A DNA stretch of 64,000 bases from Polyangia bacterium (lineage in GTDB: Bacteria; Myxococcota_A; Polyangia; Nannocystales; Nannocystaceae). Within the stretch, counting starts at the first letter, position 1. Each line of letters opens with the position of its first letter. Below the pieces are notes generated by a model. It saw only the letters and a program-made list of their open reading frames with translations. It ran no database searches and had not been told where the DNA came from. The stretch is taken from assembly GCA_030430565.1 (NCBI GenBank), contig JAUIKS010000006.1:62001-126000 (forward strand), read 5' to 3'. Shown in pieces: positions 1 through 11,182 of the stretch. Made by a program: the position numbers and the translations under genes.

Positions 1-800
1 TCGTCGTCATCAAGTGCGGCGCGCTGGATGGGCCGGCGTTTGAGCGCGAGCTCTTCGGCGTCGAGGAGAACGGCGCCGTGCTGTCAGAGGGGCGGCTCGG
101 AGAGGCCGCCGGCGGGACGTTGTTGCTCGACGACGTGACCGAGCTGCCGGCGCGCGTGCAGGAGCGCCTGCTGCTCTTGCTGCAAGACCGAACGTTCACG
201 CGGGTCGGCGGGAGCGCGTCGTGCACCGCGGACGTGCGCATCGTGACAGCGACGAACAAGGACTTCGACCTAGCGATGCGCGAGGGCGTGGTGCGCGAGG
301 AGCTCGCGTATCGGCTCAACGTCGTGACGCTCCGGACCCCGCCGCTGCGCGAGCGGCGAGAGGACGTGCCGCTGCTGGCGATGCACTTCCTGCGGCGCTT
401 CTCGGCCCAGGCAGGTAAGTCGCTGCTCGGCTTCAGCGACCGCGCGCTCGGCATCCTGCTCGACTGCGGCTGGCCCGGGAACATCCGACAGCTCGAGCAC
501 ACCGTCGAGCGAGCCGTCGTCATGTCGCGCGGGAACGAGGTCGAGCCCCGTGATCTGCCGCCCGAGCTCGCGGCGCGGGCGGGCGGCGTGGATGAGCCGC
601 CCGAGATCCCGGGGTCGACGCTGCGCGAGCTCGAGCGCTACGCGATCTTGCGGACGCTCGAGCACGTCGGTGGGAGCACGAGCAAGGCGGCCAAGATGCT
701 CGGCATCTCGCCGCGTAAGATTCAGTATCGGCTCAACGAGTACCGCTCGACGCGACAGTCCGGCGTGCCCGTGGTCGTCCAGGGGCCGCGGACGAAGTAA
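1..800 (+). CDS. Sigma54-activator-type AAA+ regulator, 3' part (cut by window edge)
   Basis: The reading frame is open from base 3, so the 5' end lies outside the window; about 265 residues are visible. They cover the second half of a bacterial enhancer-binding-protein AAA+ domain (ELFG, Walker B region GGTLLLDDVTELP, the arginine-finger region, WPGNIRQLE) and a C-terminal Fis-type helix-turn-helix (GGSTSKAAKMLGISPRKIQYRL). Such proteins normally remodel sigma54-RNA polymerase. The loop that should read GAFTGA after ELFG is replaced by ENGAVLSEGR, so contact with sigma54 is doubtful and the protein may act on another sigma factor. It ends 20 bases before rsmE on the same strand. The family assignment is firm; sigma54 dependence is not. 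Confidence 0.85.
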   Translation, partial: VVIKCGALDGPAFERELFGVEENGAVLSEGRLGEAAGGTLLLDDVTELPARVQERLLLLLQDRTFTRVGGSASCTADVRIVTATNKDFDLAMREGVVREELAYRLNVVTLRTPPLRERREDVPLLAMHFLRRFSAQAGKSLLGFSDRALGILLDCGWPGNIRQLEHTVERAVVMSRGNEVEPRDLPPELAARAGGVDEPPEIPGSTLRELERYAILRTLEHVGGSTSKAAKMLGISPRKIQYRLNEYRSTRQSGVPVVVQGPRTK

Positions 801-820
801 CTCGGACCGACGACTCGGCG

Positions 821-1528
821 ATGAACCTGATCCTGGTCGAGGAGGCCGACTTTGTCGCGGAGGCGCGCGTGCGGCTCACCGATCGCCGGCTGGTCCACGT
901 TCGCAAGGTTCACCGCGCGTCGGTCGGCGACGAGCTGCGCGTCGGTCTGGTCGACGGCGCGATCGGCCGCGGCCGCGTGCTACGCCTCGACCGCGAGCAG
1001 CTAGAGCTGGAGGTCTCGTTCAGCGAGGCGCCGCCGCCGGCGCTCGACATCACCCTCGTCGTCGCGCTGCCGCGGCCGCCGAGCATGCGCAAGGTCCTGC
1101 AGCAGGCGACCGCGATGGGCGTGAAGCGCTTCGTGTTCCTGCACTGCGCCCGCACGGAGAAGAGCTACTGGACCGCCTCGGCGCTCGAGCCCGACGCGAT
1201 CCGGCGAGACCTGCTCCTGGGGCTCGAGCAGGCCCGTGACACCGCGCTCCCGAGCGTCGTGTTCGCGCGGCGCTTCGCCGCCTTCCTGGCGGACTCGTGG
1301 GGCTCGATGGCGCGCGGGCGACTCGCGCTCGTCGCTCATCCCGACGCGGCGGCGCCGTGTCCCCGCGACGCCGCGGGCCCCGCGATCCTCGTGATCGGCC
1401 CGGAGGGGGGCTTCATCCCGAAGGAGGTCGAGCAGCTCGAGCGCGCGGGGGCGCGACGCGTCACGCTCGGCCCGCGGATCCTGCGGGTCGAGACCGCGAC
1501 GGTGGCCCTGCTCGCGCGCCTCGGCTAG
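821..1528 (+). CDS. rsmE: 16S rRNA (uracil-1498-N3)-methyltransferase RsmE
   Basis: 235 residues, the usual RsmE length. RsmE is a SPOUT-fold enzyme that methylates U1498 in the decoding region of 16S rRNA using S-adenosylmethionine. The N-terminal PUA-like part (RLVHVRKVHRASVGDELRV) is followed by the SPOUT domain with the cofactor-knot motifs VIGPEGGF and LGPRILRVETA. The ATG at 821 follows the upstream regulator by 20 bases, so the two may be co-transcribed. The stop lies 19 bases from the end of the convergent CAP-domain gene. Confidence 0.93.
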   Translation: MNLILVEEADFVAEARVRLTDRRLVHVRKVHRASVGDELRVGLVDGAIGRGRVLRLDREQLELEVSFSEAPPPALDITLVVALPRPPSMRKVLQQATAMGVKRFVFLHCARTEKSYWTASALEPDAIRRDLLLGLEQARDTALPSVVFARRFAAFLADSWGSMARGRLALVAHPDAAAPCPRDAAGPAILVIGPEGGFIPKEVEQLERAGARRVTLGPRILRVETATVALLARLG

Positions 1529-1547
1529 CGAGCGCCTGTCTGCAGCC

Positions 1548-2522
1548 TCAGCCGCCCGCGCCGAAGACCTGCGTCCACATGTGACCCCACTGACCGCCGG
1601 GGTAGTAGCCGATCCCGATGTGCTCGAAGTTGGGGTTCATGATGTTGGCGCAGTGGCCGTCGCTGTTCATCCACTGGTTGACCGTCGCCGACGCCGTCGC
1701 GTTCCCGGCCGCGATGTTCTCGCCCCAGGTGTTGTAGTTGTAGCCGGTCTTGTCGATCCGATCCCCGGGACCCTCGTTCTGAAGGTTCGTGTGGTCGAAG
1801 TAGTTGTTCTCGGCCATGTCCTTGGAGTGCATGCGCGCGGCGCAGCGCAGGGCCGGGTTCATGGTCAAGGGCGGCGCGGCGCCGAAGTTGCCCTGCGAGC
1901 CGCAGTTCGCCCCCTGCGCCCGGTGCATGTTGACGATCGGGAGCATCTCCTCTTCGACCATGTCATACGCCTGGGGCCAATTCGCCGCCGGTCCACAGTA
2001 GGGCACGTCGGGGACGTCCGGGTCGCCCGTCGTTGACGTCGAGCTGGTGCTCATGTCGGTGGTGTTGCCCGTGGTCGTGCTGGTCGACGAGTCGTCGGTC
2101 GTGTTGTTGGTCGTGCTGTCGTCGGTGGTGTTCCCGGTGGTCGTGCTGTCGGTCGTGCTGTCGGTCGTGTTGTTGGTCGGATCGTTGGTCGGATCGTTGG
2201 TCGGATCGTTGGTCGGATCGTCGGTGGTGCTGCTGGTGGTGTCGTCGGTGGAGCCGACGTTGTCGGTCGTTCCGCCGGTCGTGCCGTCGGAGTCCGACGC
2301 GGTCACGTCGTCATCGTCGTCGTCGTCGTCGCCGGCGTTGTCGTCGTCGTCGTCGTCGTCATCGTCGCCGGCGTCTGAGTCCGTGTTCGTCTGCGCCAGG
2401 TCATCCGGGCCCGTGTAGCAGCCCGTGGACATGACCGGCAGCAGCAGCAGCGAGAGACAGGAAATTGCCGAGAGGACAGGCGAACCACACCTGCGCCGAA
2501 CAACGTCGCCAAGCACAACCAT
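1548..2522 (-). CDS. CAP/SCP-domain lipoprotein
   Basis: 324 residues. An N-terminal hydrophobic segment ends in a lipobox-like STGC near residue 35, so export and lipidation are likely. Residues about 40-175 are a low-complexity linker of Asp runs, NDPT repeats and Thr/Ser. The C-terminal ~140 residues are a CAP (SCP/PR1/YkwD) domain: NMHRAQ, LRCAARMHSKDMAENNYFDH, GENIAAG, the HCANIMNPNFEHIGIGY block and MWTQVF. The His and Glu residues of the CAP cavity are visible. Bacterial CAP proteins are secreted and mostly of unknown activity. The linker is encoded by near-perfect DNA repeats. Confidence 0.88.
   Translation of the reverse strand: MVVLGDVVRRRCGSPVLSAISCLSLLLLPVMSTGCYTGPDDLAQTNTDSDAGDDDDDDDDDNAGDDDDDDDDVTASDSDGTTGGTTDNVGSTDDTTSSTTDDPTNDPTNDPTNDPTNNTTDSTTDSTTTGNTTDDSTTNNTTDDSSTSTTTGNTTDMSTSSTSTTGDPDVPDVPYCGPAANWPQAYDMVEEEMLPIVNMHRAQGANCGSQGNFGAAPPLTMNPALRCAARMHSKDMAENNYFDHTNLQNEGPGDRIDKTGYNYNTWGENIAAGNATASATVNQWMNSDGHCANIMNPNFEHIGIGYYPGGQWGHMWTQVFGAGG
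2172..2219. repeat. Four tandem 12-bp units in the CAP-protein linker
   Basis: Four identical copies of GTTGGTCGGATC (plus strand) encode the NDPT repeats on the minus strand. Identity at every codon position points to recent slippage rather than protein-level selection alone. Adjacent GTC runs at about 2308-2370 encode the Asp tracts. Confidence 0.9.
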
Positions 2523-3228
2523 CGCGGGCAGCGTAGCTCGGGCAGAACTGGCGACGCAACGGCGCGGTGCGTCGGGGGTTCACGTCGGGGTCGGTGTGGC
2601 CTCAAGGCCCCATGCGCGCGACAGACAGTGCATCTGCATCAATTGTTGGTCGGGATAGACGGCTCCTCGCGGCGTACGCGGGTGATCGATCGCGCGACGG
2701 GTGGCGGGCAATCTCGCGCGCGCGCGGTTTCGTGCGCGCGACGGTGTGTGCCTCGGGGGGCGAGTGCGAAGCGCTCGCATATCTCGAGCGGATCTCCACT
2801 CGCGACTTCGCGCGGCTCGCTCGCTTTCGCCCGTTATGAGCTTTTGGTCAGCTCGGAGGGCGCGCGTACGCGCTCGCGCGCGCGCGCGAGTCATCCCTCG
2901 CGCGGCGGCGGCCGGCGGCCCCGCCCTGTGCAGGCCGGGTCGAGCCGCGGGCTACAGCCCGAAACGTCAGCGCGTCGACTTCTCCCTCGCGGTCCGCGGT
3001 CGTGCGCTGGTGGGCTCTTCGGCGAAACGCGGTTTGACGGTGATGCCGCTCGGTGACCGATCGCGGCGCACGGTCGGCCGCGTTTCATCCAGTCGCGTCG
3101 ACCGAGGACGCGGCGAGGACGACCGGAACGAGCTCGTCGTCCGCGGTCGCGACGAGTCGAGCTGTCCGTCTCCGGCCGTTCAGGAGGTCAACGCGAGCGT
3201 CGTGATCGTGCCGGGGGAATCGCGTAGC
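2523..3228. other. Intergenic region without a supported gene
   Basis: About 700 bases between the divergent CAP-lipoprotein and Cys-rich lipoprotein genes. It is rich in CG-alternating tracts (around 2720-2750 and 2870-2890). Open frames here have no signal peptide, family motif or plausible start and overlap one another on both strands. I see no RNA gene. Confidence 0.5.
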
Positions 3229-3258
3229 TTGACGGGCCATGGAGTGAGTCGATACAAA
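3229..3258 (+). promoter_or_regulatory. Possible housekeeping promoter of the Cys-rich lipoprotein gene
   Basis: TTGACG (3229-3234) is followed after 18 bases by TACAAA (3253-3258), in a locally AT-richer stretch of a GC-rich region. That gives 5/6 and 4/6 matches to the -35 and -10 consensus and would leave a leader of about 80 bases before the ATG at 3346. The assignment rests on sequence resemblance only. Confidence 0.35.
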
Positions 3259-3345
3259 TGAATTGGACCGTGGCTGCCAACGTGGGGAAACAACGACAGA
3301 CGTCGTGATTGGGTGACGACGGTACATCTTCGGAGACGTGATGAT

Positions 3346-4341
3346 ATGTGGATAAAACAACTGAACCCGAGGGCGCTCGTCGGCGCGGCATGTACCTCTC
3401 TCCTGATGACGACGGCGCTCGCGTGCACGGTGGGGGGAGACCCCGGCGACTCAAGCTTCTCGGGTTCAGGCGCCGTCAGTAACTCGGGCGCGTCGAACGT
3501 GAGCAACGCGTCGACCGACGCGGGGACCACGGACGACACCGACGCGGGGACCACGGAGGGCGTCGCCACCGACGACAGCACCACCGCGGGGACGACGGTC
3601 GATCCGACGACCGGGAACCCGACGACGGACACGACGGACACGACGGACACGACGACGACGACCGACACGACGACGACCGACACCACAGACAACACGACCA
3701 ACATGGGCCCGATCTGTGGCGATGGCGTCATCGAGGGCAGCGAGGTCTGTGACGGCGCGAACCTCAACGGCAACACGTGCCAGACCTTCGGCTACGACAG
3801 CGGCACGCTGGCGTGCACCGGCGCGTGCATGTTCGACACCAACGGCTGCATGGGCGAGCCGCAGCCGTTCTGCGGCGACGGCAACGTCGACCCCGGCGAG
3901 GCGTGCGACGGCGGCAACCTCAACGGGCAGACCTGTCAGTCGCAGGGCTACGACAGCGGTAACCTCGCGTGCACGGGCTCCTGCACCCTCGACACCTCCG
4001 GCTGCATGAACGACCAGCCGCAGTGCCTCCCGCAGCCCAACAGCGGCTACTACATGCCGTGCCTCGATCCCAACGAGTGCGGCGGCTTCCCGAACGGCAT
4101 CAACTTCGGCTGCGTCACGCTCAACGATCCTCCGTCGGACGGGATGTGCACGGATGTCGGTAACTGCGTGAGCGACGCTGACTGCCCGGCGGTCGGCGGC
4201 TGCACCGCGACGCCGGACTGTATCCCGGCGATCTTCAACGGCGTCGACTCGGCCTGCTTCCTCGAGTGCTCGAACGGCAAGACCTGTCCGAGCGGGCAGC
4301 AGTGCTACAACATCACCGACCTGGGCTTCTACTGCGTCTAG
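3346..4341 (+). CDS. Cys-rich lipoprotein with Thr/Asp linker
   Basis: 331 residues from ATG 3346. This start is chosen over one at 3313 because it gives a clean signal peptide ending in the lipobox ALAC. A linker of Thr, Asp and Ser (about residues 35-120) leads to two similar ~50-residue Cys-rich modules, each starting CGDG and containing EVCDG or EACDG, NLNG, a GYDSG turn and a final C-x3-C. These resemble the DUF4215/myxococcal Cys-rich repeats. A third Cys-rich region follows (GYYMPCLDPNECGGFP to the C-terminus). All cysteines would be oxidised outside the cytoplasm. Function is unknown; the layout suggests a surface-displayed protein. Confidence 0.82.
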   Translation: MWIKQLNPRALVGAACTSLLMTTALACTVGGDPGDSSFSGSGAVSNSGASNVSNASTDAGTTDDTDAGTTEGVATDDSTTAGTTVDPTTGNPTTDTTDTTDTTTTTDTTTTDTTDNTTNMGPICGDGVIEGSEVCDGANLNGNTCQTFGYDSGTLACTGACMFDTNGCMGEPQPFCGDGNVDPGEACDGGNLNGQTCQSQGYDSGNLACTGSCTLDTSGCMNDQPQCLPQPNSGYYMPCLDPNECGGFPNGINFGCVTLNDPPSDGMCTDVGNCVSDADCPAVGGCTATPDCIPAIFNGVDSACFLECSNGKTCPSGQQCYNITDLGFYCV

Positions 4342-4548
4342 GCGCGCGTCTCCCTCGCGACGCGCGCGCCGGCGCCCGGCGCTCTTCAGCGCGGCGAAGG
4401 TCCACGCGCCGCCGTGAGCGCGCGGTCGCGCGTCGGGGGCCGCGCCGCTCCGCGCGTGACCAGTTCCGCGCGCCGCTCGTCGCTTTCGCGCCCGCCGCGA
4501 TCGTGCCGTCGGCGGCGACGCGGTATCCTGGCCTTGAGGCAATGTTTG

Positions 4549-5331
4549 ATGAACGGTGAAGTCGCGCCCGGGAGCGTCAGCTCGGTCCCGACGCGCGGGG
4601 AGCTGCGCGGGATCACGGTGCCGGGGCTGCTGTGGCGGCTGCACGTCGCGCGGGCCTCGGGGCGCCTCTCGCTGCGAAGCGGCGCGCTGACCAAGTCGAT
4701 GTGGATGACCTACGGGCAGCCGGTGTTCGCCCGCAGCAATCACCCTGATGACCGCCTGACCGAGCGGCTGCGCGAGCGCGGGCTGCTGACCCGCGAGGAG
4801 TTCGAAGCGGCCCAGGTCGCGATTGAAGAGAACCGGGGGCGGCGGCGGATCGGGCAGATCCTGCTCGCGGCGCGCCTGATCCCGAAGCGCGTGCTCGACG
4901 AGTCGCTGCACGAGCAGCTGCTGTGGATCCTCGACTCGATGTTGACGTGGCGCGAGGGCAGCTGGGAGTTTGACGAGGCCTCAAGCTGCGACGAGTCGGT
5001 TACGCTCAACGTGCCGATGTCCGCGATCCTCATGGAGGGGGCGCGCAATCGGCTGCCGGTCGAGCAGCAGTGGGCGACGATCGGGCAACCCGACGCGGTC
5101 CCGGCGCTGGTCCTCCGCGGGGACCGCGAGCGCGCGTTGATGTCCTTGGAGGATGATCTGCGGCTCTATCCGAGCGAGCGCTTGTGCCTGCGGCGGCTCG
5201 GCGAGGGCAAGAGCCTGCGCGCGCTGCTCGAGGACTTCGAAACCGACGAGCGCGAGCTGATCTCGCTGGTGTACACGCTGCGCCTCATCGGCAAGCTGGC
5301 GCTCGTCGAGCCGACCGAGGCAGGTTCTTAA
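4549..5331 (+). CDS. DUF4388 (PATAN) domain protein
   Basis: 260 residues from the ATG at 4549 (an in-frame TTG at 4534 is possible). The N-terminal 130 residues carry the DUF4388 pattern: a short helix-strand start (TVPGLLWRLHVARASGRLSLRSG), a strand ending in QPVFARSN, then GLLTREEFEAAQ and GQILLAARLI as seen in PATAN proteins. The rest (LYPSERLCLRRLGEGKSL and on) is helical with no assigned motif. PATAN domains are adaptors found in gliding, signalling and gene-regulation proteins of deltaproteobacterial groups. The gene is convergent with thiC. Confidence 0.72.
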   Translation: MNGEVAPGSVSSVPTRGELRGITVPGLLWRLHVARASGRLSLRSGALTKSMWMTYGQPVFARSNHPDDRLTERLRERGLLTREEFEAAQVAIEENRGRRRIGQILLAARLIPKRVLDESLHEQLLWILDSMLTWREGSWEFDEASSCDESVTLNVPMSAILMEGARNRLPVEQQWATIGQPDAVPALVLRGDRERALMSLEDDLRLYPSERLCLRRLGEGKSLRALLEDFETDERELISLVYTLRLIGKLALVEPTEAGS

Positions 5332-5338
5332 ATGCGAC

Positions 5339-5363
5339 GCGCCGCGTCGGGGTGACGCGGCGC
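5339..5363. terminator. Hairpin between convergent genes
   Basis: Perfect 10-bp stem GCGCCGCGTC / GACGCGGCGC with a 5-base loop, between the stop of the DUF4388 gene and the end of thiC. No T-run follows on either strand, so it is terminator-like but not a classic intrinsic terminator. Confidence 0.5.
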
Positions 5364-5381
5364 GGCGGTGCCGGGCGGGCG

Positions 5382-7192
<1,811 letters not shown>

Positions 7193-7282
7193 CGTGATTG
7201 GCAACCCTAGCGTCCTGCCAGGGATGGTGCAAACGCGCGTGATCACAACCGGATAAGGCGTTCGTGGGAGGGTCCTGGAGCC

Positions 7283-8677
7283 ATGCAAGGATGCTGCAGA
7301 ATTGCACGACCGCGCGCGGGCACGCCCGCGTTGTCCCCCGTCGCGTTCGCCGGTTTGCTGCTGTGCGGGGCGCTCTGCGTCGCGGGAAGCGTTGGCGGCT
7401 GCGCCCTCGCTGACGAGGTGCCAGGGACCGGGGGCGAGACATCGGGGACGGGGACCGCGGATTCGCTCGAGGGGACGCCCACAACAGACGCGGACGAGAC
7501 CACGGGTGCGGAGGGGACGGAGACCGCGGCCGCGGGCAGCGGTGGCGGCGAGGACGAGGGCGGCTCGGGCGGCTCGGGTGACTCAAGACATCGTTGCGGC
7601 GACGGTCGTCTCGACCCCGATGAGGAGTGTGACGACGGAAATCTCGACGATGGTGACGCCTGCCTGAGCAGCTGCGTCTCGGCGGTGTGCGGCGACGGGG
7701 TCGAGCACGAGGGCGTCGAGGAGTGCGATGACGGGAACGCGGTCGACGGCGACGCTTGCTCCAACACGTGCGCCGACGCCATCTGCGGTGACGGGGTGTT
7801 GTGGCTCGGCGTAGAGGCCTGTGATGACGGCAACACCGACGACGGCGACGGCTGCCCCGCGGACTGCGGGGTGTCGTGGTGCCTCGACGGCGTGCTGAGC
7901 GGGGACGAGAGCGACGTCGACTGTGGAGGATCCGCGTGCGCGCCGTGTGTCGAGGGCTCTTGGTGCGCGAGCGCTTCGGACTGTCTCTCGGGGCAGTGCG
8001 CCTCGGGCGTGTGCGTCGCGCCGCGGAGCTGCCAAGATGTATTGAACCTCGGCCTCGGCGGGACGGATGGTCCGTACCTCATCGATCCCGACGGTGAGGA
8101 TGGGGACGCGGACGCCGTGCTGGTGTGGTGCGAGCAGAGCTTCGCGGGCGGCGGCTGGATCCAGGTCTTCCACTACCAAAAGCCCGAGCCGGGTCAGGTC
8201 GCCGCGAGCGAATTCCACGCGGCGTTGAGCAAGGCCGAGGCCCTGACGCTGGTCTCGCCGCTGCACACGAGCGCTGCGGTGAAGAGCGTGGGGCTCCCAC
8301 TCGAGGAGCTGCACGATGTCGCGTTTGTCTGGGCTCCGTCGTCTGCAGAGGACGCCGATCACTACGGCCTCATCAGCGCGCCAAATGGTCTCGAGGGCTT
8401 GTGTGTGCTCGAGGGCGATTGCGGCGCGAATGAGCCGGCGGTGACGGCTGAGGTCGAGCCCGGCGGGGCGAGCGTCGAGGTCGCGCCCGCTGACACGGCG
8501 GAGAGCCTTCACGTGGGCTTGGTCGACGCCGAGGGGCGGACCTTGTGGGGATACGACCCCGACTCCGCGCCCGAGGACCCGTGGGCGAATTGGTCGCTCG
8601 ACGCTCCATGCTGCGGAGCCGCCCACGACGACGCGATCGCGCTCCCGGGCTGGCGCTACGCGATCTACGTTCGATAG
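7283..8677 (+). CDS. DUF4215-repeat lipoprotein with fibrinogen-like C-terminus
   Basis: 464 residues. A signal peptide ends in a lipobox (SVGGC, near residue 40), followed by a Gly/Glu/Thr linker. Three DUF4215 repeats follow (residues ~108-200), each with CGDG and EECDDGN or EACDDGN, then a Cys-rich CxxC stretch of the [10 protein letters not shown] type. The C-terminal ~210 residues begin [20 protein letters not shown] and continue to [15 protein letters not shown], the signature of the fibrinogen-like (FReD) N-terminal half. FReDs in animals bind acetylated sugars or proteins; the bacterial role is unknown. GGAG lies upstream of the ATG. Confidence 0.82.
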   Translation: MQGCCRIARPRAGTPALSPVAFAGLLLCGALCVAGSVGGCALADEVPGTGGETSGTGTADSLEGTPTTDADETTGAEGTETAAAGSGGGEDEGGSGGSGDSRHRCGDGRLDPDEECDDGNLDDGDACLSSCVSAVCGDGVEHEGVEECDDGNAVDGDACSNTCADAICGDGVLWLGVEACDDGNTDDGDGCPADCGVSWCLDGVLSGDESDVDCGGSACAPCVEGSWCASASDCLSGQCASGVCVAPRSCQDVLNLGLGGTDGPYLIDPDGEDGDADAVLVWCEQSFAGGGWIQVFHYQKPEPGQVAASEFHAALSKAEALTLVSPLHTSAAVKSVGLPLEELHDVAFVWAPSSAEDADHYGLISAPNGLEGLCVLEGDCGANEPAVTAEVEPGGASVEVAPADTAESLHVGLVDAEGRTLWGYDPDSAPEDPWANWSLDAPCCGAAHDDAIALPGWRYAIYVR

Positions 8678-8777
8678 CGTCATCACTCAAACGGTCACTA
8701 GACGCCGGCTCGGGGCTGGACGCATACTCGCGGCCGACGTCGCGGCGCGCGCCCGCGTCGACGGCGAGGAGCGTGGA

Positions 8778-9206
8778 ATGGCGGATACGATCTTCAAGCG
8801 CATCATCAGCGGCGAAATCCCGTGCCACAAGGTCTACGAGGACGAGCACGTGCTGGCGTTTCTCGACATCAACCCGGTCAGCCGCGGGCATACGCTCGTG
8901 ATCCCGAAGGAGCCGGCGGAGACGCTCGACCAGCTCAGCGATGAGGCCAGCGCCGCGATCGGTCGCGTGCTCCCGCGCTTGTGTCGCGCGGTCGTGCAGG
9001 CGACCGGGACCAAGGCCTACAACATCCTACAGAACAACGGGTCCGGCGCGCATCAGGCCGTGTTCCACGTGCACTTCCACATCATCCCGAAACCCGACAG
9101 CCGGCAGGGGCTCGGCGTTGGGTGGCCCGCGCGTCGACTCGATCACACGGACGGCGCCGCGTTGGCGAGCGAGATGGCCGCCGCGGTCGCGGGTCGCGGC
9201 GAATAG
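8778..9206 (+). CDS. HIT family nucleotide-binding protein
   Basis: 142 residues, the normal size of a bacterial HIT (Hint/FHIT branch) protein. The histidine triad is HVHFHIIP (residues ~99-106); the N-terminal FKRIISGEIPCHKVYEDE and FLDINPVSRGHTLVIPK blocks are classical. Members hydrolyse nucleoside phosphoramidates or dinucleoside polyphosphates. It stands alone and converges on the sigma54 activator gene. Confidence 0.93.
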   Translation: MADTIFKRIISGEIPCHKVYEDEHVLAFLDINPVSRGHTLVIPKEPAETLDQLSDEASAAIGRVLPRLCRAVVQATGTKAYNILQNNGSGAHQAVFHVHFHIIPKPDSRQGLGVGWPARRLDHTDGAALASEMAAAVAGRGE

Positions 9207-9219
9207 CTGTCCCTCTCAG

Positions 9220-9252
9220 GACACGGCGGGAGTCCGACGCCCCCGCCGTGTC
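9220..9252. terminator. Hairpin between convergent genes
   Basis: Perfect 11-bp stem GACACGGCGGG / CCCGCCGTGTC with an 11-base loop, exactly in the gap between the HIT gene and the sigma54 activator gene. There is no T-run. Probably a shared transcription-end structure. Confidence 0.5.
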
Positions 9253-9261
9253 TGGGCTCGA

Positions 9262-10305
9262 CTATCGCTTGAGCCACGCGCCGAGGGTGCTGCGCGGGAC
9301 CTTCAGCACGCGCGAGGCCTTGCGGATCGAGCCGGCCTCGGCGAGGTAGTGGCGGATCAGCGCGAGCTTCATCTCGGCGAACGTCCCGCGCGGGATCGTG
9401 ATGGTGTTGGCGTCTCCGCGAACCGGGCTGTCGGCGCGGCGGGGGAGCAGCGCGCGCTTGAAGATCGGTCCGTCCGTGAGCGCGGCGGCCCGCAGGATCG
9501 CGTTGCGAAGCTCGCGGATGTTCCCGGGCCATGGGAAGATCTCGGCGGCCTCGCGCGCCTCGGCGTCGATCAGGACCGGGCGCCCGAGCTCCTCGGCGAT
9601 CGCGGCGGTGAAGCTGTCGATGAGCAGGGCGAGGTCGCCCTTGCGGGCGCGAAGCGGCGGGATCGAGATGGTGAGGACGCCGAGGCGGTGAAACAGGTCC
9701 TCGCGGAACTGACCCTCACGGACCCAGCGATCGAGCGGGCGGTGAGTGGCCGAGACAACGCGCACGTTGATCTCGTACTCGCGCTCGGCGCCGACCGGCG
9801 AGACGCGCCGAGTCTCGAGCACGCGCAGCAACTTGGACTGCAATGGGAGTGGGAGCTCGGCGACCTCGTCGAGGAACAGCGTGCCGCCGCTCGCCCGGGC
9901 GAACGCGCCGGCGTGATCGCGGTGCGCACCGGTGAACGCGCCGCGGACGTGGCCAAAGAGTTCGCTCTCGAACAGCGCCGCCGGGATCGCGCCGCAGTTG
10001 ACGGCGACGAAGGGGCCGCGGTGGCGACCGCTGAGGCGATGAAGCGCGCGCGCTGCGAGCTCTTTCCCGGTGCCGGTCTCGCCGGAGAGCAGCACGGGGC
10101 GGTCGATGGCGGCCAGGCGTTCGACCGAGCGCAGCATGTCGTGAAAGGCCGGTGAGTCGCCGATGAGGCCGAGCTCTCGAACGACCGCGGCGCGGGTCGG
10201 ACGGGGGAGGCGGGGCGGCGTCGAGCGAGCGGAGCGCGGCGTCGACGGGGTGTGGGGAGGGAGGGTCCGGGGGCGAAAGGAGTGGATCGCGTTGTCGTGC
10301 GGCAT
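9262..10305 (-). CDS. Sigma54-dependent transcriptional activator, PspF-like layout
   Basis: 347 residues from the ATG at 10305; the frame is open further upstream but that part lacks any domain and would overlap the divergent promoter region. After ~45 Pro/Thr-rich residues comes a complete AAA+ enhancer-binding domain: GETGTGKE (Walker A), RGAFTGAH (sigma54 contact loop), [13 protein letters not shown] (Walker B), [11 protein letters not shown] Fis-like HTH closes the protein ([23 protein letters not shown]). There is no receiver, GAF, PAS or FHA domain, so control must come from a partner protein or from expression. It is divergent from a response-regulator gene. Confidence 0.88.
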   Translation of the reverse strand: MPHDNAIHSFRPRTLPPHTPSTPRSARSTPPRLPRPTRAAVVRELGLIGDSPAFHDMLRSVERLAAIDRPVLLSGETGTGKELAARALHRLSGRHRGPFVAVNCGAIPAALFESELFGHVRGAFTGAHRDHAGAFARASGGTLFLDEVAELPLPLQSKLLRVLETRRVSPVGAEREYEINVRVVSATHRPLDRWVREGQFREDLFHRLGVLTISIPPLRARKGDLALLIDSFTAAIAEELGRPVLIDAEAREAAEIFPWPGNIRELRNAILRAAALTDGPIFKRALLPRRADSPVRGDANTITIPRGTFAEMKLALIRHYLAEAGSIRKASRVLKVPRSTLGAWLKR

Positions 10306-10459
10306 CGCGGATCCAGTCGGCCGATCGGTGCAGGCGTTGCGTCGGGTGCAGGATTTTTTTCTGCGCCGTGTTCGCACTGTGTCACCCGTGTTACGCGCGA
10401 GAAACACCCCCCGATCCGCTATTATCGCCGCGGTTTCGCTTCGGGAACCCACGCGCACC

Positions 10460-11182
10460 ATGACTCCGATGTCCGGGTTGATTCTGATTGTTGAAGACGA
10501 GACGGATCTCGTCGACACCCTCGAGTTCGCGCTCGAGAAGGAGGGCTTCCGGACGCGGTCGGCGGGCACGGTCGAGGCCGCGTTCGCGTCCGCGACCGGG
10601 ACGCCCACCCCCGACCTGATCCTCCTCGATCTCATGCTCCCCGACGGCTCGGGCACGACGCTGTGCAAGCGCCTGCGTGCGGAGCCGGCGACCCGTGAGA
10701 CGCCGATCATCATGATGACGGCCAAGTCGGAGGAGGTCGATCGCGTGGTCGGCTTTGAGGTGGGCGCCGATGACTACGTGGTTAAACCGTTTAGCGTTCG
10801 CGAGCTCGCGCTGCGGGTCAAGGCGGTGCTCCGGCGACGGCAGCCCGCAGAGACCACGCCGGTGCCGGCTCGCTTCGGGCGGCTGCGGGTCGACACGGGC
10901 GGTCATCGCGTGTGGATCGACGGCCAGGAGGTCGTGTTCACGGCGCTCGAGTTCCGGCTGCTGACGACCCTGATCGCGCGTCGCGGTCGCGTGCAGACGC
11001 GGGACGTGCTGCTCAACGATGTCTGGGGCGTTCAGCCCGGCATCACGACGCGAACCGTTGACACCCACGTTCGGCGGCTGCGAAAGAAGCTCGGGCTGGC
11101 GGCTGGATACGTGGAGACGCTGCGCGGCGTCGGGTATCGCTTCACGGCCGAGGTCCCCGATGAGCGCGAGGGCGCGTCTTGA
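10460..11182 (+). CDS. OmpR/PhoB-type response regulator
   Basis: 240 residues from ATG 10460 (ATG 10469 is an alternative). Receiver domain: acidic EDE near the start, phospho-acceptor Asp ~56 in [11 protein letters not shown], the conserved Thr/Lys positions in MMTAKS and VVKPF. Winged-helix DNA-binding domain in the second half ([39 protein letters not shown]). The next gene, a histidine kinase, starts inside its stop codon, so the two form a coupled two-component pair. PhoB-like in sequence; the regulon is not visible here. Confidence 0.92.
   Translation: MTPMSGLILIVEDETDLVDTLEFALEKEGFRTRSAGTVEAAFASATGTPTPDLILLDLMLPDGSGTTLCKRLRAEPATRETPIIMMTAKSEEVDRVVGFEVGADDYVVKPFSVRELALRVKAVLRRRQPAETTPVPARFGRLRVDTGGHRVWIDGQEVVFTALEFRLLTTLIARRGRVQTRDVLLNDVWGVQPGITTRTVDTHVRRLRKKLGLAAGYVETLRGVGYRFTAEVPDEREGAS

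Noticed and set aside
2308..2370. Trinucleotide tract as a regulatory repeat
   Set aside because: It lies inside the coding frame and encodes an Asp run, so it needs no separate explanation.
2047..2418. Val/Ser-rich and Arg/Cys-rich frames opposite the CAP-protein linker
   Set aside because: They arise from the translation of simple GTC/GAC repeats on the other strand; no start signal or family.
2701..3261. 186-codon open frame in the gap before the Cys-rich lipoprotein
   Set aside because: Arg/Ala/Ser-rich product with no motif and in conflict with frames on the other strand; typical non-coding GC-rich frame.
10306..10459. Sigma54 (-24/-12) promoter in the divergent region
   Set aside because: No TGGCAC-N5-TTGC-like element is visible; the T-rich tract near 10351 alone is not enough.
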